From NCBI RefSeq assembly GCF_014646155.1, contig NZ_BMMX01000001.1:421720-485719 (forward strand): 64,000 nucleotides of DNA. Reading direction: 5' to 3'. The first letter of the stretch is position 1. Each line of letters opens with the position of its first letter. Below the pieces are notes generated by a model. It searched no databases. It worked only from the letters and a program-made list of their open reading frames with translations, and was not told the origin of the DNA. Origin of the DNA: Mangrovihabitans endophyticus. GTDB lineage: Bacteria > Actinomycetota > Actinomycetes > Mycobacteriales > Micromonosporaceae. Below, piece after piece: positions 17,915 to 26,262 of this stretch. A program made the translations under genes and the position numbers.

Positions 17915-18658
17915 ATGAACCAGACGACTACGGCCGTCCGTGCCACCGGCCTGACCAGGATTTACGGCAGCGAGGACGCGAAAGTCACCGCTCTGTCGGA
18001 CGTGTCCGTGGAGTTTGAGCGGGGACAGTTCACCGCCATCATGGGGCCGTCCGGCTCAGGCAAGTCGACACTCATGCATTGCATTGCCGGACTCGATCAG
18101 GTGACCTCGGGGAAGGTGTGGATCGGGGGCACGGAGCTGACCGTCCTCAATGACGATCAATTGACCGCACTGCGCCGGGAAAAGGTCGGTTTCATCTTCC
18201 AGGCATTCAATCTGCTGCCCACCCTGACCGCGCTGGAGAACATCACACTTCCGCTCGACCTCGCCGGCCGTCGCCCCGATCGGTCCGTGGTGGACCGAGT
18301 GGTCGACACGCTGTTGCTGCGGGATCGCCTCGATCACCGTCCCAGCCAGCTCTCCGGCGGCCAGCAGCAGCGCGTGGCCTGCGCACGTGCGCTGGTCACC
18401 GAGCCGGAGGTGGTGTTCGCCGACGAACCGACCGGCGCGCTCGACTCGCAGACCTCCGCGGAACTGCTCGGCTTCCTGCGTCAGAGCGTCGACGATTTCG
18501 GCCAGACCGTGGTCATGGTCACTCACGATCCCACGGCCGCCGCGTACGCCGACAGGGTTCTCTTCCTCGCCGACGGCCGATTGGTCGGGGATCTCACCGC
18601 GCCGACCGCGGACACGGTGCTGGACTGGATGAAGTCCATGGAGAGGGCGGCCCACTGA
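17915..18658 (+). CDS. MacB/LolD-type ABC transporter ATPase
   Basis: A 247-residue ATP-binding subunit. It shows Walker [10 protein letters not shown] near residue 45, Q-loop [15 protein letters not shown], signature [15 protein letters not shown], Walker [14 protein letters not shown] and VMVTHD. The sequence type is that of mechanotransmission ABC systems, which work with FtsX-fold permeases to expel or displace membrane-active peptides. It overlaps the permease gene by one base (TGATG). The neighbouring two-component system on the other strand makes a sense-and-respond resistance module likely. Confidence 0.94.
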   Translation: MNQTTTAVRATGLTRIYGSEDAKVTALSDVSVEFERGQFTAIMGPSGSGKSTLMHCIAGLDQVTSGKVWIGGTELTVLNDDQLTALRREKVGFIFQAFNLLPTLTALENITLPLDLAGRRPDRSVVDRVVDTLLLRDRLDHRPSQLSGGQQQRVACARALVTEPEVVFADEPTGALDSQTSAELLGFLRQSVDDFGQTVVMVTHDPTAAAYADRVLFLADGRLVGDLTAPTADTVLDWMKSMERAAH

Positions 18659-21165
18659 TGCTGCGCGCGGCTCTGCGAGAACTGTTGGCCCACAAGGGTC
18701 GGATGGCCATGACCATCATCGCCATCGCGCTCGGTGCGGCCGCCCTGGTCGCGAGCTGGGTGGTGAGCGAGTCGATTTCGCACACGCTGGTCAGTGTGGA
18801 CACCCGGACCGACGTCGGCGTCTCGGTGCAGAGCCTGCACCAAGACGCCGCGCTCACCCCAGCGGACCGCGACCGGCTGGCGGCTCTGCCGGGCGTCAGA
18901 CGCGCCACTGGAGTGATCCTGGGCCGGGCCGGTGTGGTGTCGCCCGACGGCAAGCTGGCGTCGGCCGCCACCAGCATGGATCTCGCCGGGACCAACGCCG
19001 ACGACACCGGTCGGATGGTGACAGTCGCGGGCCGCGCCCCGAGCGCTGCGGGCGAGGTCGCCATCAACGCGGATGTCGCCCGGCGCAACGACCTCGCCGT
19101 CGGCATGCCGGTGCGGGTGCTGGTGGCAGACGGCCGGTCCGAGGCCGCGACCGTGGTAGGCACCTTCGATTACCGCACGCTCGGCTCGCCGTCAACCACG
19201 GACTGGGGGTCGGACACCGTGCCGACGGTGGCCTTCGACGCGCAATCCGCGCCGGGCCTGCTCGGCGACCGCTTCAGCCGGATCGAGCTCGCCACGGCGC
19301 CGGGCACGGATCTGAAGCGGCTGCGTGACGCGGCCGAGCGTGTGGTCGGCGGCGTGTCCTACCGGATATCGACCGGGCCCGAGCTGGCGCGCGACGCCCG
19401 CGAGCGCGCCACCTCGGACATCTGGGATCTGCGTTTCACCCTGTTGCCCTTCGCGGTCCTCGCGATGCTCGTCGGCATGACGGTCATCAGCAACACTTTC
19501 ACCATCCTGGTCACCCAGCGCATCCGGCAGTTCGCACTGCTGCGGGCGGTCGGCGCCAGCCGGCGGCAGGTACGCCGCACGGTGCTCGCCGAGGCGGTGG
19601 TGCTCGGCCTGGCCGGTGGCACCGTCGGGGTGCTGCTCGGAGTGGCGCTCGGGCCGGGGGTCATCGCGATCACCCGACCGGCGGACGACATCGACTACAC
19701 GGTGCCCCCGCTCGCCGTCCTGCTCGGCTATCTGGCGGGCGTGCTGATCACCGTCGTCGCGGCCTACGGGTCGGCTCGGCGTGCCTCCGCGGTCTCCCCG
19801 ATGGCGGCGCTGCGCTCCGACGCCACCGTGCCGCGCGACATCCGTACCCGCAATGTGTTGCTGGGTGTCGGGGCGCTGCTGGTCTCCGCGGCGCTGGTCT
19901 TCGCCACCCGCAACCCGAACGCCGGGACGGCGTCGCGGATCGTAGCGATCGGCGGGGCGGTCCTCGGCGGCTTGGGCGTGCTGCTGCTGACCCCGACGAT
20001 CGCCGGCGCGGTCCTGGGCACGGTGATGCGGCTGATGCGCCAGGGCGGCCGTCCGGCCCTGCGATTCGGTGTGCGCAATGCGGCCCGGGACCCGCGCCGG
20101 ACCGCCAGCACTGCTTCCGCGATCACCGTGGGGCTGGCACTGATCTGCGCGTTCGCGAGCCTCAGCGCCAGTCTGTCCACCTTGATCGGCTCCACCACCC
20201 GCGCCACCGTGCCGACCACCACCACCGTGCTCCAGCCCGGCGGGGGCAACGCCGCCACGCTCGACCCGGCCGACCTCACGACCGCCCGCCATCTGCCCGG
20301 CGTCAGTGCCGCGGCGGCCAGCCGGGACATGCTGGTCGACGTCGACTACCCGGGCGGCACCACGAAGCGCCGCGCATCCGCAATCGAGCCGGAGGCACTG
20401 AACGGCCTGCTCACGCCGCACATCACGGGCGGTTCGGGCGACCTGCGCAAGGGATTCGTCATCGCCCAGAACCAGGCCGACATGCTGGGCCTGGGCGTCG
20501 GTGACCCGGTCACCTTGCAGATCACACCGCAGACCTCGGTGCGCTCCCGGGTGGCCGGCGTCTACGAGGCGACCGAGTTGCAGTCCAGCATCTACTTCGA
20601 CGTGTCCCTGGCGCCGACGTCCCTGCGCGAGAGCGTCTCAGTGATCTATCTGACCGGCCCGGACCCGGCGGCCGTCCGGGCCAGGGCCGAGGCGGCCTTC
20701 CGGGACCGCCCGGACGTTACGGTCACCGACCAGCAGGGACTCGTCGCGCAGGGCGTGGAGGCGCAGCGGTTGGCGTTCGTCGTGATGTACGCGATGTTCG
20801 CGGTGGCGTTGATCATCGCACTCTTCGGTGTGGTGAACACGCTGGCGCTGTCGGTCAGCGAACGTGGCCGCGAGATCGGCATGGCCCGGGCGGTCGGCGC
20901 GAGCCGGTCCCTGATCCGCCGCTCGATCCGGGTGGAGAGCCTGGTGATCTCGCTGCTCGGCGCGCTGCTCGGTGTCCTGGTCGGCGTGGCCGTCGGCACC
21001 GTCATGCAACATGCGATGCTCGGGCAGCGACTGTCGGCCGTCACCATTCCGCTCGACCTGATCGGAGCCGGCCTCGCCGCCATCGTCCTGGCCGCGATGC
21101 TGGCCGCGGCGTGGCCGGCGCGCCGCGCGGCGTCCACCGCGGCGCTGTCCGCCATCGCGGAATGA
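18658..21165 (+). CDS. FtsX-like ABC transporter permease
   Basis: An 835-residue membrane protein with two FtsX domains. It has an N-terminal transmembrane helix (residues 17-38), a large extracytoplasmic domain, three helices near 265-390, a second N-terminal-type helix near 485, another extracytoplasmic domain, and three closing helices near 705-825. The usual motifs flank the helices (FALLRAVGASRRQVRR and IGMARAVGASRSLIRR). It functions with the preceding ATPase, probably in removal of envelope-bound peptide. The gene ends five bases before a 42-base perfect hairpin. Confidence 0.93.
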   Translation: MLRAALRELLAHKGRMAMTIIAIALGAAALVASWVVSESISHTLVSVDTRTDVGVSVQSLHQDAALTPADRDRLAALPGVRRATGVILGRAGVVSPDGKLASAATSMDLAGTNADDTGRMVTVAGRAPSAAGEVAINADVARRNDLAVGMPVRVLVADGRSEAATVVGTFDYRTLGSPSTTDWGSDTVPTVAFDAQSAPGLLGDRFSRIELATAPGTDLKRLRDAAERVVGGVSYRISTGPELARDARERATSDIWDLRFTLLPFAVLAMLVGMTVISNTFTILVTQRIRQFALLRAVGASRRQVRRTVLAEAVVLGLAGGTVGVLLGVALGPGVIAITRPADDIDYTVPPLAVLLGYLAGVLITVVAAYGSARRASAVSPMAALRSDATVPRDIRTRNVLLGVGALLVSAALVFATRNPNAGTASRIVAIGGAVLGGLGVLLLTPTIAGAVLGTVMRLMRQGGRPALRFGVRNAARDPRRTASTASAITVGLALICAFASLSASLSTLIGSTTRATVPTTTTVLQPGGGNAATLDPADLTTARHLPGVSAAAASRDMLVDVDYPGGTTKRRASAIEPEALNGLLTPHITGGSGDLRKGFVIAQNQADMLGLGVGDPVTLQITPQTSVRSRVAGVYEATELQSSIYFDVSLAPTSLRESVSVIYLTGPDPAAVRARAEAAFRDRPDVTVTDQQGLVAQGVEAQRLAFVVMYAMFAVALIIALFGVVNTLALSVSERGREIGMARAVGASRSLIRRSIRVESLVISLLGALLGVLVGVAVGTVMQHAMLGQRLSAVTIPLDLIGAGLAAIVLAAMLAAAWPARRAASTAALSAIAE

Positions 21166-21169
21166 AGCC

Positions 21170-21211
21170 AGGGGAGGGCGGTGCCGGTGGCCACCGGCAC
21201 CGCCCTCCCCT
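21170..21211. terminator. 42-base perfect inverted repeat, bidirectional terminator
   Basis: The sequence AGGGGAGGGCGGTGCCGGTG at 21170-21189 is followed by its exact complement up to 21211, making an uninterrupted 42-base palindrome. It lies between the convergent ends of the FtsX permease gene and the aminotransferase-methyltransferase gene, so it can terminate transcripts from both strands. Confidence 0.85.
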
Positions 21212-21217
21212 GCCCTG

Positions 21218-23428
21218 TCAGCTCGCCACGTCCGTCGGTGCCGCAACCGTCGATCGCGGGTGCGCCGAGGACCGGTGCGACGCCCCGCGCTCGTGCGTCG
21301 CGGCGCCGGTGCTCAGCAACCACAGCCAGGTCGACGGCGCTCCGAACGGCTCGCGCCGCAGCGCGGTGAGCCCGGCCGCGGTGAAGGCGTCCTCATAGGT
21401 CCGCAGGCTCAGGATCGGTACGTCCATGTACGCGTGCAGCAGTTCGAACCCGACGGAGAAGATGGGCAGCGTGTCCTGCGGCGCAGCCCAGTTCTGACCG
21501 ACGGTGTCCGCGATGAGGAATCGGGTCGCGTCCGGGAACCGGCGGCGCAAGGACCGCAGCACCCCGGCCGGGTCCCCGGTGGCGTTGAACAGGTCGTGCA
21601 TCATCAGGAAGCTGCTGACCAGATCCACATCGGGAAAGGTGCGCCCGTCCTCGGCCAGGAGATCATCATGCACGACCCGGACCTGTTCGGTCAGCTCCTC
21701 GGCCGCGATCCGCTCCGCCGCCGCCCGCAGCGCGTTCCGATCCACCTCGATGCCCCAGCCGCGGCCGGTGCGCGACCTCCGGCTGAGCCGCACCAGCCGG
21801 CTGCCGTCGCCGCACCCGAGGTCCGCGACGGCGTCGAATTGCAGGTCGGCGACGACGGACTCCTCGATGGTGAGCATCAGGGACTTGCCGACCATGCCGG
21901 AACCCACGGCGACATGGCCGCCATCCCGGTCGACGCCGTCACCGAACCGGGCCTCGCCGGTAGCCATCGCCGCCAGAGAGCTCAGCATCTCGCCGTAGCC
22001 ACCGACCCCCCAGGTGAAGAAACCCCGGTACGGCAGCAGCGCCGTCCCGTTCTCGGTCAGCGCGACCGCGAAGTCGGCCGGGTCCGCCGGGCTGGGCAGG
22101 GAGTCGAGTCGCAGATAGCCGAGGAGAACGGCGGTGCGCAGCAGGGGCGCCAGCTTCCCCGGATCGCTGCCAGTCCGCTGGGCCAGCTCGGTCAGCGTGC
22201 GGTCGCCCTCCTGCAACGCCCGCCAGACGTCGAGCTGGTTGAGTGCGAACACCACGTTCGCGCCGACGTATCCGTTGAACAGCGTCGACGGCGCCAGCCC
22301 GTGGGCCGGTGGCGCGATCCCCGCGCCGGATGCGCCCAGACCGGCCCGCTCCGTGCCGTGGGGCGCCGGTGTGACAAGCACCTCACGCAGCGCGCGGCAG
22401 ACCGCGTCCACCTGATCCTGGGTGCCCACCGTGATGCGGAGGTGCCCGGGCAGCCCGAAACTGGTCAGGTCCCGTACCAGGACGCGTTCCTGGTCCGCGA
22501 GGACCCGAGCGAGGGCGGTGCTGTCGCCGGGCGTACGAACCAGCACGAAGTTGGTCACCGAGGGTACGTACGACAGGCCGAGCGCGGCCAGGCCGTGACA
22601 CATCCGGTCCCGTGCGGCGGCGGTGCGGCAGCGGATGTCGTCCAGATAGTCGTCCGCGCCCAGGGCGGCCAGGGCCGCCTCCTGGGCCGGACGGTTCACG
22701 CTGAACGGCAGCGACTCGCCGACGTTGCGGATCCGGGCGATCAGATCAGCAGGGCCCGCCGCGTACCCGATCCGCAGCGAGGCCAGGCCCCACGCCTTCG
22801 AGAAGGTCCGCAGGACCAGGAGCCGCCGGCCGTCGCGTACCGCGCCGAGGGCGTATTCGTAGGCTGGTCCGGCGTACTCCATGTACGCCTCGTCGAAGAC
22901 CGCGACGGTGCCGGCCATCTCGGCGGCCCGGATCAGCCGCTCGACGTCGGCGGGTTCCATGACGGTCCCGGTCGGGTTGTGCGGGTTGCAGATGTAGGCC
23001 ACCGCGTATCCACGGCCGAGCGCGTCGGTGAGCGCGTCGACCGGCACCCGGTGGTTTTCCATCGGCAACCGGTCGACCGAGGCGTGGGCGATACCGGCGG
23101 AGGCGGCGTACCCGGGGAACGTGCCCTCGGTGACCAGCACCCGGTCGCCGGGCGAGAGCAACGCCAGCGCGGTGATCAGGACGAGTTCGTCGGCGCCGTT
23201 GCCGATCGCCAACGAGTCCTCCGGCATGCCGAGCCCTGCGGCAAGACGGCGTCGCAGCGCCGCCCGGCTGCTGTCGGGGTACGTCGCGCACCGCGTCTCC
23301 AGCTCCTTGATCGCCGTCTCGATCACACCCGGCGGGGGGCCGTACGGGTTCTCGTTGCAGTGCAGCCGGATGGCGCTGTCGTCGTCCGGGAGAGTGTGGT
23401 GGGACATCAAGTTGGGCACGCGGGACAT
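21218..23428 (-). CDS. Fused HisC-type aminotransferase / SAM C-methyltransferase
   Basis: A 736-residue two-domain enzyme. Residues 15-352 are a fold-type I aminotransferase of the histidinol-phosphate family (NPHNPTGT near 148, PLP lysine K211 in TFSKAWG). After a glycine/alanine-rich linker (about 352-385), the second half has a winged-helix dimerisation segment (385-460) and a Rossmann methyltransferase (VADLGCGDGS near 534; SSFLMMHDLFN), like MppJ or MarI-type 2-oxoacid C3-methyltransferases. Separate enzymes of this pair (MarG and MarI; StnR and StnQ1) convert tryptophan via indolepyruvate to beta-methyltryptophan, so one protein could do both steps here. ATG 23428 has GGAGGGAAG upstream; the longer upstream frame is not coding-like. 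Confidence 0.85.
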   Translation of the reverse strand: MSRVPNLMSHHTLPDDDSAIRLHCNENPYGPPPGVIETAIKELETRCATYPDSSRAALRRRLAAGLGMPEDSLAIGNGADELVLITALALLSPGDRVLVTEGTFPGYAASAGIAHASVDRLPMENHRVPVDALTDALGRGYAVAYICNPHNPTGTVMEPADVERLIRAAEMAGTVAVFDEAYMEYAGPAYEYALGAVRDGRRLLVLRTFSKAWGLASLRIGYAAGPADLIARIRNVGESLPFSVNRPAQEAALAALGADDYLDDIRCRTAAARDRMCHGLAALGLSYVPSVTNFVLVRTPGDSTALARVLADQERVLVRDLTSFGLPGHLRITVGTQDQVDAVCRALREVLVTPAPHGTERAGLGASGAGIAPPAHGLAPSTLFNGYVGANVVFALNQLDVWRALQEGDRTLTELAQRTGSDPGKLAPLLRTAVLLGYLRLDSLPSPADPADFAVALTENGTALLPYRGFFTWGVGGYGEMLSSLAAMATGEARFGDGVDRDGGHVAVGSGMVGKSLMLTIEESVVADLQFDAVADLGCGDGSRLVRLSRRSRTGRGWGIEVDRNALRAAAERIAAEELTEQVRVVHDDLLAEDGRTFPDVDLVSSFLMMHDLFNATGDPAGVLRSLRRRFPDATRFLIADTVGQNWAAPQDTLPIFSVGFELLHAYMDVPILSLRTYEDAFTAAGLTALRREPFGAPSTWLWLLSTGAATHERGASHRSSAHPRSTVAAPTDVAS

Positions 23429-23514
23429 GCGGTGGCTTCCCTCCGGCTTGGGGCACGGTCGCGCCGGCTTCGGCTCGGCCGCTGTCGAATGTGTGCAGCG
23501 GTGCGTCCGGTCGG

Positions 23515-26241
23515 TCAGAACGTCACGCCGGGTGATTGGAACGCGGGGCCGAGGACGGGTGACGGGTCGTCGCCGGCGGGCACGTCGAACAACTTTCGAG
23601 CCTGGACCTGGAGCTGGTACATGAGGCCGACGACGTCGTCGAGCTCCTCGGGGTGCCCGTCGACCACCCGATGCAGCCCGGTCAGCAGATTCGTGTAAAA
23701 GGTGTCGCAGAGGGTGGACTCGCGGCGGGCGACCGAGCCGGCCGCGAGCCGATAGGTGTCGGGGTCGTCGACCATCGGGTAGACGCCTGCCGGGTCGAAC
23801 GGGATCGCCGGGCCTTCGAAGACCCATCGGCCGTCCGCGGCGCGGATCAGTTGCCGTCCCTCCACGATCTCCTGGAACCGGTAGTAGTGTCCCAGCTCGT
23901 CGGGGTCGGCGAGGCCGTCGTCGTCGAGGTCGTGCGGGCTGCCCTCACCCTGCTCGATGATCTCGAAGATGGCGAGCAGGGCCGACGTGCGATCGGTCAC
24001 CCGGATCAGCACCCCGGGCGCATCCGGCCAGGCGATCTGCCGGGCCTGGTCCCCGGTGAACAGGTTGCCGGCCCGGTCCAGGCGGGTGACGGCTCTGGCG
24101 ATCTGGTTGTAGAACCATCCGATGGTCTGCGGGTGGTACTCCGCCTTCGCGAACCACTTCTCAAGCGCGGCCATCGCCGCGGCGTCGGCCGCACGAATGC
24201 GGCCGTCGCGCTCCACCGTGACGCTGTCTCGGTCGAAGACGCGTCCGCGGAAGCGCTTGCCGTCGACCGTCGGGCACTCCGGCTGCTCGATCGCCATGAA
24301 GGTGTCGCGTACGTGGTCGATGCTCATCCGCCGCAGCCGCACGGTCAGGTCGGGCAGGACCGGACCGGGCAGCTTGCCGGGATACGTCGGCACCAGTCCC
24401 GGACGGCCGACCACCGGACGGCCGCCGACCGCATTGAGGAGGTTGCAGACCTGGACCATGTGCTGCATCTCCTCCAGCACCACGCCCCGGATCAGCTCGG
24501 CGATCTCCGTGTTCTGACCGGGTCGGAGGGAGAGAAGGGCGGTCAGGTACGGCGGAATGGTGGCCTGCTCCAGATAGACGGCGGTCTGCAGGACCGCACG
24601 CAGATCGGCGACCGTGTCGATCTCAAGGATCGGCGGCTTCGGAGCGGTGTCCAACCATTTCACGATCATGTCTCGCTTTCCGGGGGAGAGGTCGCGCGTC
24701 ACGGGCATGTGGTTCGGTGAAGCTCGTGGCGCCAGCAAGGTCCGCCTGATATAGACGGCGTGTTTCACCACGTCGTCGTAACGTCCCAGGTCGCAGACTG
24801 CCCGCATGGCCGGGAAGAGGTTCGCGTACTGCTGGAGGATCGGCTGCACGTCGCGGAACCAGGTGGGCCGTTCCGGCGGGTCGAAGGCGGCGAAGACCCG
24901 CACGCTGAGGGTGCCCTCCGGCACGTCCGGCGCGTTGGCGAAGCCGTACTGAAGCTGGGTGACCACCCCGTCCAGATTCGCCCGGGGGCTACCCGGGTCG
25001 ACGCCGGTGAGCGGGACCTCCGCACGACCTCGCCCGTCGGTGACGCAGCGGTCCGGGTGGGTGACGGCGTCCGGATGGGCGCCGGGTTTGAGGAAGATCT
25101 CCGCCCCGGGCAGCGGGCGGCCGTGCCGCAGCGCGTGGAGCACGGCCGTCGCGGAATCCTCGGCGGCGCCGGCGAACAGTCGGAACACGAAACCGTCGGC
25201 TCGCAGGATCGTCGCATCGGCGTTCTCGGCCAGCAGCACGGGCGGCTGCGTCCCGGCGCCCACCACCGCCAGCCGGCCGGTGACCGCGGCGTCCAACTGC
25301 GCGGGTGTCAACGGCACGCTCACGATCCCGGCGACTCGCTCGTAGTCCTCGGGCACGACGTCGATCGGGGCGAGCACGGTCGGCGAGTCTCCCGCCCCGA
25401 GGACGGCCAGGCGCAACGGGCCGGTCTGCACCGGAGGCCCGCCGCGTCCGGTGGCGGGAACGCTGTTGCCGAGGTCGAGCACCACCGTGCGGGCGGCGAC
25501 ATCGATGCGGCAGGGCGCGTGATGCAGCGTGCTGCCGGGCCAGGCCAGCAGCCTCCGTCCTGCCACGAAGTGGTAGGGCTCACCAGACGCGTACGGGCCG
25601 ATGCAACCGACCAGGCGGCCGAAGGTCAGCGTGTCCGGCCACTGCTCGATCCCGTCCTCGACCGCGCCCATGGTGAACTTGATGGAGAGCATGCCGTCGG
25701 CGGTGGCGTCGCGCAGCGCCCGCAGCGCCGGCGAATTCAGCGTCGGCGCCCATCGCACGCCGGTGAGGACGGACTGATATGTCGCTGCGGGATCCCCCCT
25801 GCCGGACGGCAGCTTGGCGCGGATCCACATGTCGTCCATGGCAGCCGGCCGGAAGTCCGCCCGCAGCGCCTCCCGGCCGGTCACGTCCAGCAACCGCAGA
25901 CGCAGTCCCCAGATCTCCGGCACCATCTGGTTCTCCGGATCCAAGTCTGCGAACTTGGCGTTCACCCGCAGGTCGTCGTCGGCCACCCGGCCGTCCACAA
26001 TCGGATCGTCCGCCGCGGCGCCGCCGGGCAGAAGCGCGGCGGTGATCCGGATGTCGGAGAGCCGGATCGAACCGGTGCCCCGTGGATTCCACAACCCGTT
26101 GATGTCCGGCAGGTTCATCCGCCAGGTGAAGCGCGGTTCGAAGAGCTGATTGTCGTAGTACGGCACGGCGTTGTTGATGGTCGCCACGTCCGCCTGGAAG
26201 GTCCCGGCGAAGCAGATCCGGGGAAGGCCGAGGTATGACAA
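23515..26241 (-). CDS. VioB/RebD-like protein with ferritin-like domain
   Basis: A 908-residue protein. The N-terminus (SYLGLPRICFAGTF) parallels that of VioB (MSILDFPRI), and a ferritin-like helical domain spans roughly residues 535-720, with EEMQH at 590-594. VioB, RebD and StaD couple two indolepyruvate imines on the way to violacein or indolocarbazoles. This protein is about 90-100 residues shorter, and no RebO/VioA-type tryptophan oxidase is nearby, so its substrate may be an imine from the neighbouring PLP enzymes. The TTG start at 26241 is supported by GGAGG at 26251-26255 and by the N-terminal match. It lies 21 bases after the halogenase stop. Confidence 0.75.
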   Translation of the reverse strand: MSYLGLPRICFAGTFQADVATINNAVPYYDNQLFEPRFTWRMNLPDINGLWNPRGTGSIRLSDIRITAALLPGGAAADDPIVDGRVADDDLRVNAKFADLDPENQMVPEIWGLRLRLLDVTGREALRADFRPAAMDDMWIRAKLPSGRGDPAATYQSVLTGVRWAPTLNSPALRALRDATADGMLSIKFTMGAVEDGIEQWPDTLTFGRLVGCIGPYASGEPYHFVAGRRLLAWPGSTLHHAPCRIDVAARTVVLDLGNSVPATGRGGPPVQTGPLRLAVLGAGDSPTVLAPIDVVPEDYERVAGIVSVPLTPAQLDAAVTGRLAVVGAGTQPPVLLAENADATILRADGFVFRLFAGAAEDSATAVLHALRHGRPLPGAEIFLKPGAHPDAVTHPDRCVTDGRGRAEVPLTGVDPGSPRANLDGVVTQLQYGFANAPDVPEGTLSVRVFAAFDPPERPTWFRDVQPILQQYANLFPAMRAVCDLGRYDDVVKHAVYIRRTLLAPRASPNHMPVTRDLSPGKRDMIVKWLDTAPKPPILEIDTVADLRAVLQTAVYLEQATIPPYLTALLSLRPGQNTEIAELIRGVVLEEMQHMVQVCNLLNAVGGRPVVGRPGLVPTYPGKLPGPVLPDLTVRLRRMSIDHVRDTFMAIEQPECPTVDGKRFRGRVFDRDSVTVERDGRIRAADAAAMAALEKWFAKAEYHPQTIGWFYNQIARAVTRLDRAGNLFTGDQARQIAWPDAPGVLIRVTDRTSALLAIFEIIEQGEGSPHDLDDDGLADPDELGHYYRFQEIVEGRQLIRAADGRWVFEGPAIPFDPAGVYPMVDDPDTYRLAAGSVARRESTLCDTFYTNLLTGLHRVVDGHPEELDDVVGLMYQLQVQARKLFDVPAGDDPSPVLGPAFQSPGVTF

Positions 26242-26262
26242 GGTACGGGTCCTCCGGCAGGA

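Noticed and set aside
16561-17946. N-terminal extension of the response-regulator frame across the kinase gene
   Set aside because: The extension is out of frame with the clear kinase; the receiver domain begins at ATG 16560.
23429-23827. Upstream extension of the aminotransferase-methyltransferase frame
   Set aside because: Arginine/glycine-rich shadow of the VioB-like gene end; a good ribosome site supports ATG 23428.
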